NCBI GenBank assembly: GCA_022565395.1 | Contig: JAIUMV010000008.1 | Coordinates: 1-64,000, forward strand | Reading direction: 5' to 3' | DNA from: Marinobacter sp. | GTDB lineage: Bacteria; Pseudomonadota; Gammaproteobacteria; Pseudomonadales; Oleiphilaceae | DNA: 64,000 bases | Part shown: positions 52,106 to 61,072 of the stretch, piece after piece | Layout of the letters: the number at the start of each line of letters is the position of its first letter | Numbering within the stretch: the stretch's first letter is position 1 | Made by a program: the position numbers and the translations under genes | The notes under the pieces: generated by a model | Told to the model about the DNA's origin: nothing | What the model saw: the letters and a program-made list of their open reading frames with translations, nothing else | The model's database searches: none

Positions 52106-53167
52106 TTACAGGAAATCCAGATCCATGGTTTCGACTTCTTGCGCCCGATCATCCCAGAACCGGCCCAGTCGTCCAACCGGGGTGCGGTGACCGGTATTTT
52201 CCATCCACAGACGGTCTGACATGAACTCCAGGTTGGCGGTGGCCATACGATCCAGGAACCGCCATTCCGGTGCGGCATCCTTGCTGTCAATGGCCTCAGC
52301 GTGACGACGCAGCACATCACGTAAGCGTGCCTCATCCCCTTTGTTGATAGCAGCGATGGCATGGAACACGTGGGACAAACGCACGCCCGCCTGCTCACCC
52401 ATCAGGTCAGCGGCTTCCAGGCGCTCGAAGGCGTCCTCACCAGCGGGCAGGGCTCCCGGGATCATAGCCCAGACAGTTGCCCGCAGCGCCATGGGCACGC
52501 CCCACCACTTCTCATTATCAAGGCAGCTGGTGGCACGCGCCACAACGGTGCCGATGTTGCGAGGGGTGCCCACGGAGGTAGTGGACTGGATTTCCGCATT
52601 CAGCGCCTGCAGGCCAGCAAGCAGGCCCGCCAGATAAATCAGTTCGTCCATATCACGACGGAATCGGGGGCACTCGCCGGCATCAGGATGGCCGTAGAAT
52701 TTATTGTGATGCTGCCAGGCGTCAAAATAGCGCTTTGCCGCCAGCGCATAGTGACGGCGCTGCATGATGGTGGCATCTTCTGCCTCATTGGCGTTAAGCG
52801 CGCGCAGCGCAGCAATGGCACGCAGCTCCTGCTCCCGCGCACGATCTTCAGCACAGGCACCGCCGGTCAGATAGAGCATGACAGCCAGCTGGTCAGGGTC
52901 CTTGGAGACGCGGCTGAAGGACATCAGCAACGGCGCCGTAGCCTCGCTCATGGCGCATCCCATGACCAGGTCGTCGGTTTCCAGCAAATGCGGCACGGTA
53001 TGGTCCTTGGCGAACCCCTGCATCACATTACCGGTGGTCTTGTAGATCATATGGTTGACCACGCCACAACCGGAGAACAGGGTCATGGTCAGCAAAGCCA
53101 CAAACAGCTTGCGCTGCTGGACCAGCCAAAGGGTCAGGGTGCGGGAGCCATTCATCAATTGGATCAT
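52106..53167 (-). CDS. Lipoprotein of the TRAP locus (TatT-like, helical repeat)
   Basis: The 353-residue protein has a signal peptide ending in the lipobox FSGC, so Cys34 is acylated. The mature part is helical, with MGCAMSEATAPLLMSFSRV and ALRATVWAMIPGALP, and recalls the periplasmic TatT proteins associated with some TRAP transporters. These contain tetratricopeptide-like folds and may help deliver ligand. It lies 155 bases upstream of the permease, in the same direction. Family assignment is by resemblance and context only. Confidence 0.7.
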   Translation of the reverse strand: MIQLMNGSRTLTLWLVQQRKLFVALLTMTLFSGCGVVNHMIYKTTGNVMQGFAKDHTVPHLLETDDLVMGCAMSEATAPLLMSFSRVSKDPDQLAVMLYLTGGACAEDRAREQELRAIAALRALNANEAEDATIMQRRHYALAAKRYFDAWQHHNKFYGHPDAGECPRFRRDMDELIYLAGLLAGLQALNAEIQSTTSVGTPRNIGTVVARATSCLDNEKWWGVPMALRATVWAMIPGALPAGEDAFERLEAADLMGEQAGVRLSHVFHAIAAINKGDEARLRDVLRRHAEAIDSKDAAPEWRFLDRMATANLEFMSDRLWMENTGHRTPVGRLGRFWDDRAQEVETMDLDFL

Positions 53168-53230
53168 GGTTTTCTACCTGCATTGTTATTGTTAAGGCCG
53201 CCCCGAAGGAGCAGTTTCCATTGCCCGGGT

Positions 53231-53258
53231 TTGACACTGCCCCGGGAGCAGCTATACC
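53231..53258 (+). promoter_or_regulatory. Promoter of the HU-family gene
   Basis: TTGACA, a 16-base spacer and TATACC lie about 48 bases upstream of the HU start codon, on the strand opposite to the TRAP genes. Confidence 0.65.
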
Positions 53259-53259
53259 T

Positions 53260-53283
53260 GTGGCTGAGCCGTCGCTCAGCCAC
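53260..53283 (+). promoter_or_regulatory. Leader hairpin of the HU-family gene
   Basis: GTGGCTGAGC-CGTC-GCTCAGCCAC is a perfect 10-bp stem with a four-base loop, placed between the promoter and the ribosome binding site (about 53294-53299). No T-run follows. It could protect the 5' end of the messenger or be the target of a regulatory protein. Confidence 0.65.
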
Positions 53284-53305
53284 CCAAAACGAAAAGGAGC
53301 ACACT

Positions 53306-53581
53306 ATGCGAAAACCGGAACTTGTTGACGCTATTGCAGAACAAACGGGTCTTAGCAAAGAAAAAGCCCACGAAGTTATCACCGCCTTCACAGATCAGGT
53401 ATCCGCCGCCGCTTCACGGGGTGATGCCATTTCCCTGATTGGCTTTGGCACTTTCAATATCAGAACCCGTCAGGCCCGCACCGGACGTAACCCCAAAACC
53501 GGCGCGGAAATTACCATACCCGCCAGCCGTACCGTCGGTTTCAAAGCGGGCAAAGCCCTCAAAGACGCCGTCTCCAGCTGA
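53306..53581 (+). CDS. HU-family nucleoid DNA-binding protein
   Basis: The 91-residue protein has the HU fold from end to end: MRKPELVDAIAEQTGLSK, SAAASRGDAISLIGFGTFNI, the DNA-contacting arm RTGRNPKTGAEITIPASRTV and FKAGKALKDAV. It bends and compacts DNA as a homo- or heterodimer. The ATG with AAAAGGAG upstream is clearly the true start; the longer open frame upstream is antisense to the lipoprotein gene. It is transcribed against the TRAP genes that flank it on both sides and has its own promoter and terminator. Confidence 0.95.
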   Translation: MRKPELVDAIAEQTGLSKEKAHEVITAFTDQVSAAASRGDAISLIGFGTFNIRTRQARTGRNPKTGAEITIPASRTVGFKAGKALKDAVSS

Positions 53582-53593
53582 TCAACCGATAAC

Positions 53594-53621
53594 AAAACCG
53601 GGCCAACACTGGCCCGGTTTT
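53594..53621. terminator. Bidirectional terminator between the HU gene and the TRAP solute-binding gene
   Basis: AAAACCGGGCCA-ACAC-TGGCCCGGTTTT is a perfect 12-bp stem, 12 bases after the HU stop and 10 bases after the convergent solute-binding protein stop. It ends transcripts from both sides, so the solute-binding gene is probably not co-transcribed with the permease. Confidence 0.88.
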
Positions 53622-53631
53622 GTTCACCACC

Positions 53632-54666
53632 TCAGGATGAGGCGCATTCAGCACGGCTGCCATCCACCCGACAGCGGATGGATCGCATCAGACGCAGTGC
53701 GCGCTCGTCATAGACGCCGTCCTGCAACAGAATCTCGCGCACTTCTGCCAGCATGCGATCATAGCGGGCGCGATCCTCGTCAGAGGGATACATCCACTCG
53801 TTTTCGGGAATCTCCGCTTCCGCCTCTTCGATAATCTGGTAAGCCTCGTTCATGCGTTCACGGGACAGGTCACGTACCATTTGCGCCATATGGTCCGGGA
53901 AACGGTCACGCTGGATAATGACCTGGAAATTCATGTAGGCCAGTGCGTAACGGAAAATGCCGCCATCCGGACGCACACCCCGGTAGAGCTCCAGCGGGCT
54001 GTAGGCCACAGCCGGGGCATAGGCCAGATCCACGCTGCCGTTGTTAAAACGTCCGGCGAAATTGGCGGTGTTGGAGCCCACTACAGAAGCGCCGACATGG
54101 CGTACCATGCGCAGGGACGCGGTATCAAAATCCAGCGTGGCAATACGCTTGCCCTGCAGCTTCTCAACGCTGTCTACATTGCGATCACGGGTAAACAGAT
54201 AAACCGCACCGCCGGGGAAAATACCAGCCACCTCATAGTTGCCGTTGATCATGAACTGGCGGGCGTTAGGCTGGGACAGGGTGTTGAACAGCAGGCGCAT
54301 TTCCTGGTCACCCGGAATCGCGCCAATGGCCTCAAGGCTGCCGGTGAAGTGATTGAACTCCCGGGCCCGGGTGCCTGTCAGCAATACGGCATCGCATTGA
54401 CCCGCCTTGAAGTCCTCAGCTGCGACCTTTTCATCGGTATAGGCACGCAGGTTCAGACGTACCCCTTCCCTCAGCGCAATAGGCTGGAAGGTTCGGGTAA
54501 TGGCAAACAGGGGACCGTTGGCACCCACCGGATCAAATACGCAGAAACTGCGGTCCAGCGGTGCTTCCTGGCTGGCCACGTTGGCGGCTGCCAGAGTCAG
54601 ACCCGCCAGCAGACCGGCGGTTTGGATAAAACGACGGGAAAAACGTCCTTTGAACACGTTGTGCAC
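53632..54666 (-). CDS. TRAP-type periplasmic solute-binding protein
   Basis: The 344-residue protein has a signal peptide (about 1-32: RRFIQTAGLLAGLTLAAANV, cleavage near VASQ). The mature protein follows the TRAP/TAXI pattern: FCVFDPVGANGPLF, an FKAGQCDAVLLTGTRARE segment and LQGKRIATLDFDTASLRMV. It should capture a ligand for the permease. Its closest relatives that I recall are 'putative solute-binding' proteins of unknown substrate. The distance to the permease and the intervening HU gene imply separate transcription. Confidence 0.82.
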   Translation of the reverse strand: MHNVFKGRFSRRFIQTAGLLAGLTLAAANVASQEAPLDRSFCVFDPVGANGPLFAITRTFQPIALREGVRLNLRAYTDEKVAAEDFKAGQCDAVLLTGTRAREFNHFTGSLEAIGAIPGDQEMRLLFNTLSQPNARQFMINGNYEVAGIFPGGAVYLFTRDRNVDSVEKLQGKRIATLDFDTASLRMVRHVGASVVGSNTANFAGRFNNGSVDLAYAPAVAYSPLELYRGVRPDGGIFRYALAYMNFQVIIQRDRFPDHMAQMVRDLSRERMNEAYQIIEEAEAEIPENEWMYPSDEDRARYDRMLAEVREILLQDGVYDERALRLMRSIRCRVDGSRAECASS

Positions 54667-54914
54667 TCCTGATTGTTGTTATTCAGAATGCGAACTACCG
54701 GCGCATCCGTGCCGGCGGTACGATCTTGTTATCTGATAATGACTGTTTTCGAGCCTACTACTTGGCGCTCAGAGTTACCGTGGCAGAGATGCCCGATACA
54801 CCCGGGCACATAGGCCAAAGCCGCGATTTTAAGACTGGCGCCACCAGGATGACGCCGACCAGTCGGCACTTTTCATCTCTGCCTGCCCGCTATCCGGTCC
54901 GCCCCGTTACAGCG

Positions 54915-56201
54915 CTATACCTGATAAGCCAATTGCCCACCCACCAGGGTAGTCACGACACGGCCCTGCAACTCCCGGCCATGCCAGGGGTTGTTGGCAC
55001 CGGCAGACACCAGCGTATCGGCATCAGCCCGCCAGCGCTGCTCCGCATCCAGGACGCAGAGGTCCGCGGGTGCCCCCGGCGCCAGGCGCCCAGCCGCCAG
55101 GCCCAGTACCTGCGCCGGACCTTGAGTCAGGGCCCGCAGCAGACTGGCCCGGGATAACTCATCAGCCTGCACCAGACGCAAGCCCATAGCGAGCAGCACC
55201 TCCAGCGTGGCCATACCTGCAGCAGTAGCACCCAGGGGCGCATGTTTGGCCGCCGGGTCATGGGGCTGATGCTGACTGACAATGGCGTCTATAGTGCCGT
55301 CCGTCACCCCCGCCAGCAGCCGCTGCCGGTCGTTTTCCGTGCGCAGGGGCGGGCGCACGTGAAAGGCACTGTCAAAGCCCGCCAGAGCGTCTTCGGTAAA
55401 TACCAGCTGATGCATAGCCACATCAGCCGTCACCGCAACGCCCCGCTGCCGTGCCGCGGCCACCATATCCACACTTCGGGCACTGGAAAGCTGAGCCAGG
55501 TGCAGCCGCACGCCGGTCTCTTCCGCCAGCAAGAGCATTTCCATCACCGCCGTGGTTTCCGCCACCTCGGGGATCCCCAGCAGCCCGAGACGGGCGGCCA
55601 CCAAGCCATCGTGGGCAAAGCCATCGGCGGCCAGAGCGGCGTTCTCCGGCTGCAATATCAGCGTAATATCAAACGTCTTGGCGTAGGCCATGCAGCGCCG
55701 CAGAATACGTGCGTTGCGCATGGCGGATTGGCCATTGCTGAGGGCAACACACCCGGCAGCTACCAAGCCTGCCATATCACTCAGCAGCTCGCCTTCCAGC
55801 CCCCGGGTTGCGGCACCCAAAGGCAGAACACGGACAGGAGACTGCTGGGCGGCGATATCCAGTATCAGGCTGGTGACCGCACCGGAATCATTGACCGGGG
55901 CAGTATCCGGGGCGGCACACACGGTGGTGAAACCGCCACGGGCTGCCGCCCGCGTCTCTGTGGCAATACTGCCTTTCTGGCCATTGCCGGGCTCACGCAA
56001 GTTGCAGCTGAGATCGATAAAACCGGGTGTTACCAGGCGCCCGGCGGCATCCAGTATCTGATCCGCAGGCGCGGCATCAGCATCGGCACCCACGGCGGCA
56101 ATGATGCCATCCCTGAGCAGCAGGGTCTGGACGCCAGTAAGCTGACCAGCGGGATCAAGCAGCTCGCCATTGACAATTTTGATGCTGGTCTGCTGGCTCA
56201 C
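54915..56201 (-). CDS. pyrC': Non-catalytic dihydroorotase homologue PyrC' (PyrX)
   Basis: The 428-residue protein has the type I dihydroorotase fold ([39 protein letters not shown]). The metal-binding D-x-H-x-H motif after GFID is replaced by leucine, serine, cysteine and asparagine, so the two histidine ligands are missing. In Pseudomonas such a protein has no dihydroorotase activity but is needed to assemble the aspartate transcarbamoylase dodecamer. Its GTG start overlaps the pyrB stop. A true dihydroorotase must be encoded elsewhere. Confidence 0.93.
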   Translation of the reverse strand: MSQQTSIKIVNGELLDPAGQLTGVQTLLLRDGIIAAVGADADAAPADQILDAAGRLVTPGFIDLSCNLREPGNGQKGSIATETRAAARGGFTTVCAAPDTAPVNDSGAVTSLILDIAAQQSPVRVLPLGAATRGLEGELLSDMAGLVAAGCVALSNGQSAMRNARILRRCMAYAKTFDITLILQPENAALAADGFAHDGLVAARLGLLGIPEVAETTAVMEMLLLAEETGVRLHLAQLSSARSVDMVAAARQRGVAVTADVAMHQLVFTEDALAGFDSAFHVRPPLRTENDRQRLLAGVTDGTIDAIVSQHQPHDPAAKHAPLGATAAGMATLEVLLAMGLRLVQADELSRASLLRALTQGPAQVLGLAAGRLAPGAPADLCVLDAEQRWRADADTLVSAGANNPWHGRELQGRVVTTLVGGQLAYQV

Positions 56202-57199
56202 GACTGCCCTCCTGCTGCCCGCTCCGCGACCTGGCCACTCATGGCCATGGACATGACCGCCATACGCACGGCAATACCGTTGGTAACCTGATTGAGGATG
56301 ACAGACTGGGGGCCATCCGCCACCGCTGATTCGATTTCCACCCCGCGGTTGATGGGACCGGGATGCATGACAATGGCATCCGGCTTGGCATAGGCGAGTT
56401 TCTCCACCGACAGGCCATACAGCTTGTAGAACTCTTTCTCACTGGGTAGCAGAGCCCCTTCCATGCGCTCCCGCTGCAGCCGCAACATGATAATAACGTC
56501 TACATCCCGCAAGCCCTGTTGCAGGTTGTAGAACACCTTGCACCCCAGCGCTTCCACATCCTTGGGCAACAGGGTGGCAGGTGCGATCACCCGGATTTCT
56601 TCGGCACCCAGGGTATTCAGGGCGCGAATCTGGGAGCGGGCAACGCGGGAATGCAGCACATCACCAACAATGGCTACCCGAAGCCCCTCAAAGCGGCCTT
56701 TGTGCTGGCGTATGGTGAGCATATCCAGCATCGCCTGGGTCGGATGGGCATGGCGGCCATCACCGGCATTGATAATGGCCACGCCCGGCGTTACCGCCGC
56801 GGCGATAAAGTGCTGCGCACCGCTCTGGGAGTGGCGGATAACGAACATATCACTGGCCATGGCTTCCAGGTTCAACAGGGTATCTGACAGGGACTCCCCT
56901 TTGGAGGTAGCAGACGTGTTGATATCCAGATTCAGCACATCGGCAGACAGGCGCTTGGCTGCCAGCTCAAAGGTACTGCGGGTACGGGTGCTGGATTCAA
57001 AAAACAGGTTAACCACCGTGCGCCCCCGCAACAGGGGCACTTTCTTGATCGACCGGGCGCCTACCTCAATAAAGGATTCGGCCGTATCGAGAATTTCCGT
57101 CAACAAGGGCTGACCCAATCCATCCAGGGTCAGGAAATGCTTGAGCTGACCGTCCTCGGTCAACTGGATCTGCCGGGGTGCCGCTTCGGTCACTGTCAT
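56198..57199 (-). CDS. pyrB: Aspartate carbamoyltransferase catalytic subunit
   Basis: Starting at the ATG after AAGGTAG, the protein has 333 residues, the length of the Pseudomonas enzyme. The carbamoyl-phosphate motif [19 protein letters not shown], the [11 protein letters not shown] motif and [12 protein letters not shown] are present. It catalyses the first committed step of pyrimidine synthesis. The long N-terminus fits class A enzymes that bind effectors on the catalytic chain and partner with PyrC'. No pyrI gene is nearby. Confidence 0.96.
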   Translation of the reverse strand: MTVTEAAPRQIQLTEDGQLKHFLTLDGLGQPLLTEILDTAESFIEVGARSIKKVPLLRGRTVVNLFFESSTRTRSTFELAAKRLSADVLNLDINTSATSKGESLSDTLLNLEAMASDMFVIRHSQSGAQHFIAAAVTPGVAIINAGDGRHAHPTQAMLDMLTIRQHKGRFEGLRVAIVGDVLHSRVARSQIRALNTLGAEEIRVIAPATLLPKDVEALGCKVFYNLQQGLRDVDVIIMLRLQRERMEGALLPSEKEFYKLYGLSVEKLAYAKPDAIVMHPGPINRGVEIESAVADGPQSVILNQVTNGIAVRMAVMSMAMSGQVAERAAGGQS

Positions 57200-57235
57200 G
57201 GGGACCACTACCTTAATGGGTCAGGCGTCTTGGGA

Positions 57236-57267
57236 GTCACTGAAAAACAGGTCCGTTTTTCAGTGAC
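57236..57267. promoter_or_regulatory. Perfect 13-bp hairpin between pyrR and pyrB
   Basis: GTCACTGAAAAAC at 57236-57248 and its exact complement GTTTTTCAGTGAC at 57255-57267 enclose a six-base loop. The stem includes the pyrR stop codon and lies between pyrR and pyrB on their common transcript. The A- and T-rich inner half makes a U-run inside rather than after the stem, so it is not a classical terminator. Confidence 0.85.
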
Positions 57268-57772
57268 CCTCCTGTTCACGAAGTTCAATACGCAAGGGCT
57301 CTGGGCCCCGCAGTTTCACTCGCTGATGACTGGCAAGTTCCAGGCGCTGGCCTACCACATCCGGCTGAATCGGCAACTCCCGGGCGCCCAGATCCACCAG
57401 ACAGGCCAGGGTGACACTGGCGGGGCGTCCATAGTCAAAGATCTCATTCATGGCGGCACGAATGGTGCGGCCACTCATGATGACATCATCAATCAGGATG
57501 ATGTCCCGATCTTCCGTTTCGAACGGCAGGTGGGAAGGTTTGACCCGGGGGTTCAGACCGATGCGGCTGAAGTCATCCCGATAGAAGGAGATGTCCAGTT
57601 CGCCATAGGGCTCTTGCAGGCCCAGCCGCTTGGACAGGTTGTCCGCCAACCAGACGCCACCGGTGCGAATACCAATCATGGCGGGGTTGTCGATGCCTCG
57701 CGCCGACAACAAGTCTTTCAGACCCGCTTCTAGGTCATCCAGCAGTTGGTCAATATTGAGCAGTGCGGTCAT
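57260..57772 (-). CDS. pyrR: PyrR-type pyrimidine regulator / uracil phosphoribosyltransferase
   Basis: The 170-residue protein has the phosphoribosyltransferase PRPP loop DIILIDDVIMSGRTIRAAMN and the hood segment ALLNIDQLLDDLEAGLKDLL. In Gram-positive bacteria PyrR binds the pyr leader RNA; in Pseudomonas the protein regulates pyr genes by other means and may have lost part of these functions. It heads pyrR-pyrB-pyrC', with a perfect hairpin covering its stop codon. Confidence 0.93.
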   Translation of the reverse strand: MTALLNIDQLLDDLEAGLKDLLSARGIDNPAMIGIRTGGVWLADNLSKRLGLQEPYGELDISFYRDDFSRIGLNPRVKPSHLPFETEDRDIILIDDVIMSGRTIRAAMNEIFDYGRPASVTLACLVDLGARELPIQPDVVGQRLELASHQRVKLRGPEPLRIELREQEGH

Positions 57773-57869
57773 GTTGCAGCCTCATCAGCAAGCGCGCCAA
57801 GTTTAACAGGATTCCGCCGGGAAACACCGACAAAAAACAAGGGAGCCGCCACCGGCAAAGCAACAGGGG

Positions 57870-58310
57870 TCAGTGCCTGCCTGCCGCAGCTTCCGCGAAC
57901 CAGGACTCCAGAATCAGTACCGCAGCGCGGTCATCCACGCCATGCCGCGCAAAATCACGACTGCCGCCCTGCGCCAGCACCTCACCCTTGGCCTCATAAC
58001 TGGTCAGACGCTCATCCATAAGCGCTATCGGCAGGTTAAAGCGGCCGTTGAGGCGATTGGCAAACTTACGGGCGCGGGCGCACATGTCGCTTTCACTGCC
58101 ATCCATATTCAGGGGCAAACCCACTACGAGCAGGTCCGGCTGCCATTCGGCCAGAAGACGACCAATGAGGGCCCAGTCCGGGATACCGTCACGGGCCGTG
58201 AGCATTTGCAGGGGCTGCGCTGTGCCCAGCAGTTCCTGGCCAACCGCGACACCAATGCGACGCAGGCCATAGTCAAACGCCATGACCCGGCGCTGGCCAG
58301 ATTCAAGCAT
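57870..58310 (-). CDS. ruvX: RuvX/YqgF-family Holliday junction resolvase-like protein
   Basis: With the ATG that overlaps the yqgE stop by 8 bases, the protein has 146 residues. The RNase H fold motifs are MAFDYGLRRIGVAVG, LVVGLPLNMDGSESDM and LMDERLTSYEA, with the three acidic residues Asp, Glu and Asp (the last in HGVDDRAA) present. It acts in 16S rRNA 5' processing or recombination. The longer frame upstream reads yqgE out of phase and is not credible. Confidence 0.93.
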   Translation of the reverse strand: MLESGQRRVMAFDYGLRRIGVAVGQELLGTAQPLQMLTARDGIPDWALIGRLLAEWQPDLLVVGLPLNMDGSESDMCARARKFANRLNGRFNLPIALMDERLTSYEAKGEVLAQGGSRDFARHGVDDRAAVLILESWFAEAAAGRH

Positions 58311-58863
58311 GACCCACCGGGCCGCTGAGCTGGTCCAGAGAGACCCCCAAGCGGTCCAGTACCCGCTGATAACGATCAGGTGCGCGTGTGTCAAACAGGA
58401 TATCGACACTGGCCGGGCAAACCAGCCAGGCATTGCCGGACAGCTCAGCCTCCAGCTGACCGGCACCCCAACCGGCGTAACCCAGCGCCATGAGGAAATG
58501 TTGAGGCCCCAGATCGCCAGCAATTGCTTCGAGAATATCCCGCGAGGTTGTCATGGACACCTGTTCGCTGATCGCCAGGGAGTTTTGCCAGCGACCGTCC
58601 GGGGTATGCAGGACGAAGCCCCGCTCAGTTTGCACCGGCCCGCCATAATAGACTGGCTCACTGCGCTCCTCTCCGCCCAGGTCGAGCTGGGTCAGTATCT
58701 CGCCAAGCGTCATATCCGTCGGCATATTGACCACCAGCCCGAGCGCACCCTGATCATTGTGCTCACACAGGTAGATGACCGTGCCGTGAAAACGGGGATC
58801 GCCCATGTAGGGTGAGGCCACCAGAAACTGGTTGCCGAGTGAGAATTCGTGCTGCTCTTTCAT
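58303..58863 (-). CDS. yqgE: YqgE/AlgH family protein
   Basis: The 186-residue protein has the family features SLGNQFLVASPYMGDPRF, CEHNDQGALGLVVNMPTD and YAGWGAGQLEAELSGNAWL. In Pseudomonas the homologue AlgH was linked to alginate regulation; the structure suggests a role in redox or nucleotide binding that is not defined. It is coupled to the TonB gene upstream by an ATGA overlap and to ruvX downstream. Confidence 0.94.
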   Translation of the reverse strand: MKEQHEFSLGNQFLVASPYMGDPRFHGTVIYLCEHNDQGALGLVVNMPTDMTLGEILTQLDLGGEERSEPVYYGGPVQTERGFVLHTPDGRWQNSLAISEQVSMTTSRDILEAIAGDLGPQHFLMALGYAGWGAGQLEAELSGNAWLVCPASVDILFDTRAPDRYQRVLDRLGVSLDQLSGPVGHA

Positions 58864-59756
58864 CCCGATGTCAGCCCCCTGCGCTGGAATGACCAGGTAC
58901 GAATGATTTCAAGCTGATCGGTCTGCTCCGCCATCTCCGGCGGGAAGGGCGCAAAGGGCGCCGCCATGCGCACAATACGGATGGCGGCATCATCCAGCAC
59001 CGAGCTGCCCGATGACTCCAGCACGGTGATTTCGCGGATACTGCCATCGCTACGCAAAGCCACCAACATTCTCAGATTACCGTAAATGCCTGCCCGTCGC
59101 GCTTCCTGCGGGTAGTGCAGATTACCCACCTGAGTGACCTTGGTGACCCAGTTTTGCACATACCAGGCATGACTGGAGCGCAAGCTGGATACTGCGGTTA
59201 CCTGCAGCACCCGCGGGCGCTTGGCATAAGCCTGCTGCTGCTCGCTAAAGCGCGCTTCCAGACTGGCGATCTCCAGGCTACGCTCCATCAGACTGCGGTT
59301 GTCCCGCACCGGAGCGTCTTCACGCAGCACCGGCTCATCAGGGCTGGGCTCCTGCCGTTGCTGCAGCGGAGAACGGGTAGTAACAACAACTGCCTGCGCC
59401 TGCTCGGGCACCGGCTCCGGCATGGACTGGGGCTCTGGCTGGGCCTCCTGTACCACCGCAGCCTGCTGCTCCGCTATCACCGGACTGGTCAGCTCCTGCC
59501 GCTCGTCTTCCGTACCACTGCCGATCTGGCTGGTGGCGGCGAGAAAATCCGCCTCTTCGGGATCTTTCTGATCATCAAACTGGGACAGGGTGATTTCCAG
59601 CACCTCCGCCTGCCGGGACGGAGACTCAGGCGCAAAGGTCAACCCCAGCACCAGTACCGCGTGCAGCGCCAGCGCAACGAACAGGGTAAAGGTAAACCTG
59701 TCTACGTCACTGATCTGCAAGGCCGACCCAGCGTCGGCATGGGTTCCATCAGCCAT
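58860..59756 (-). CDS. tonB3: TonB-like energy transducer (TonB3 type)
   Basis: From the ATG with TGGATC upstream the protein has 298 residues; a GTG four codons upstream is an alternative. It has one N-terminal membrane anchor (FTLFVALALHAVLVLGLTF), a long Pro/Gln/Glu-rich periplasmic spacer (about 75-150) and a C-terminal TonB domain (about 205-298) with YPQEARRAGIYGNLRMLVAL and SSGSSVLDDAAIRIVRMAAPF. At the same position beside gshB and pilG, Pseudomonas aeruginosa TonB3 is needed for twitching motility, so a link to type IV pili is likely. Confidence 0.9.
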   Translation of the reverse strand: MADGTHADAGSALQISDVDRFTFTLFVALALHAVLVLGLTFAPESPSRQAEVLEITLSQFDDQKDPEEADFLAATSQIGSGTEDERQELTSPVIAEQQAAVVQEAQPEPQSMPEPVPEQAQAVVVTTRSPLQQRQEPSPDEPVLREDAPVRDNRSLMERSLEIASLEARFSEQQQAYAKRPRVLQVTAVSSLRSSHAWYVQNWVTKVTQVGNLHYPQEARRAGIYGNLRMLVALRSDGSIREITVLESSGSSVLDDAAIRIVRMAAPFAPFPPEMAEQTDQLEIIRTWSFQRRGLTSG

Positions 59757-59786
59757 AGATCCAAACACCCATCTCAGCCACCACCC

Positions 59787-60737
59787 TTACGCCGCCAGAC
59801 GGCGGGCTATGGCATCCATAAGCTGCCCGGCAATATCGAGGCCAAAAGCGGCATCCAGCTCCCGGATGCAGGTGGGGCTGGTCACATTGATTTCAGTCAG
59901 GTAATCACCAATCACATCAATACCCACAAACAACAGTCCTTTTTCCTTCAGCACCGGCCCGACCGCAGCACAGATTTCCCGATCTCTGGGTGTCAGCTCA
60001 CGGCCTTCACCCCGCCCTCCAGCCGCCAGGTTGCCGCGATTCTCCCCCTGCGAGGGGATGCGCGCCAGGGCATAGGGTACCGGCTCGCCTTCAATCAACA
60101 GGATACGCTTGTCGCCATCCACGATTTCAGGAATATAGCGCTGCGCCATGACCTGATGCTCGCCATGCTGGGTCAGGGTTTCAATGATCACGCCCAGGTT
60201 GGCGTCTTCTGGCCGGATGCGGAACACTGAGCGGCCGCCCATGCCATCGACCGGCTTCATCACCACATCGCCGTGGGTTTTGTGGAACGCCCGCAGCCGT
60301 GCCGCAGAGCGTGTGACAATTAAAGGCGGTGTCAGTTCAGTAAACCCGGTGGCAAAGAGTTTCTCGTTGCAGTCCCGCAAGGCCGCTGGCGGATTCACCA
60401 CCAGGGCACCCTGCCGGACCGCCACATCGAGAATATAGGTGGCCATGAGAAACTCACGGTCCACTGGTGGATCCTTGCGCATCAGGATGACATCCAGCTC
60501 GCCCAGTGCCAGGTCACGGTCTTCACCAAACTCGTACCAGCCCGCCGGGTCCATACGCACACTCAGAGAGCGGCAACGGCTCCGGGCCTGCCCGCCATCG
60601 AGGTAAAGGTCGGCCTGCTCCATATATTCGATAGCCCAGCCCCGTTGCTGCGCGGCCCACAGCATGGCCAGCGTGCTGTCTTTCTTGAAGTGAATCGCCT
60701 CAATGGGATCCATTACCACACCCAGCCGGACCGTCAT
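59787..60737 (-). CDS. gshB: Glutathione synthetase
   Basis: The 316-residue ATP-grasp enzyme begins with LGVVMDPIEAIHFKKDSTLAM, typical of GshB, and shows the ATP- and Mg-binding segments GDVVMKPVDGMGGRSVFRI and GIDVIGDYLTEINVTSPTC. It joins gamma-glutamylcysteine and glycine. It is divergent from pilG, the arrangement known in Pseudomonas. Confidence 0.96.
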   Translation of the reverse strand: MTVRLGVVMDPIEAIHFKKDSTLAMLWAAQQRGWAIEYMEQADLYLDGGQARSRCRSLSVRMDPAGWYEFGEDRDLALGELDVILMRKDPPVDREFLMATYILDVAVRQGALVVNPPAALRDCNEKLFATGFTELTPPLIVTRSAARLRAFHKTHGDVVMKPVDGMGGRSVFRIRPEDANLGVIIETLTQHGEHQVMAQRYIPEIVDGDKRILLIEGEPVPYALARIPSQGENRGNLAAGGRGEGRELTPRDREICAAVGPVLKEKGLLFVGIDVIGDYLTEINVTSPTCIRELDAAFGLDIAGQLMDAIARRLAA

Positions 60738-61072
60738 AGCACCTCTTTCCCCATTAACTCATTCATGTGTCAAAAATACGAACAGGTCAGCAGAGCAAAC
60801 TTGCCATATAGTGCTATGCTGAGGATACAGATGGTATTTCACCCGGCGGTTGAATGCACCCACATCCTGCCCCCGGATCGCCAGAGCGTACAATCAGTCA
60901 CAAACTAATACTTTTTATCCGGCGACCTATCATCTATAAATGGTGCGGCGCTTGCTAGAACACATCCCGCGATGTGTGCTAAAAAGGCCCGCCAGTCTCC
61001 CCGAGTGTCACGAAGGCACTTGAGGGCGGCTGCAGACAACAACGAACGACTTGAGTGCAAGGCTGTTGGACA
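60738..61072. other. Intergenic region between gshB and pilG
   Basis: This 335-base gap must carry the divergent gshB and pilG promoters. A weak plus-strand candidate has TATAAA at about 60935-60940 without a clear -35. A short palindrome ACACATC-CCGC-GATGTGT lies at 60960-60977 and might be a protein-binding site. No open frame with coding character and no RNA gene was seen. Confidence 0.4.

Noticed and set aside
52361-53305. Upstream part of a 406-codon plus-strand frame ending in the HU gene
   Set aside because: Only the last 91 codons have HU homology and a ribosome binding site; the rest is antisense to the lipoprotein gene.
54780-54870. Hairpin GCCGAC-CA-GTCGGC as terminator of the pyrimidine cluster
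   Set aside because: The stem is short, and on the strand of the pyr genes no T-run follows, so it is not supported as a terminator.
58311-58523. Extended N-terminus of ruvX
   Set aside because: These codons overlap yqgE out of frame; the family start is the ATG at 58310.
59115-60230. 371-codon plus-strand frame
   Set aside because: Antisense to the TonB-like gene and gshB, with no domain signal.
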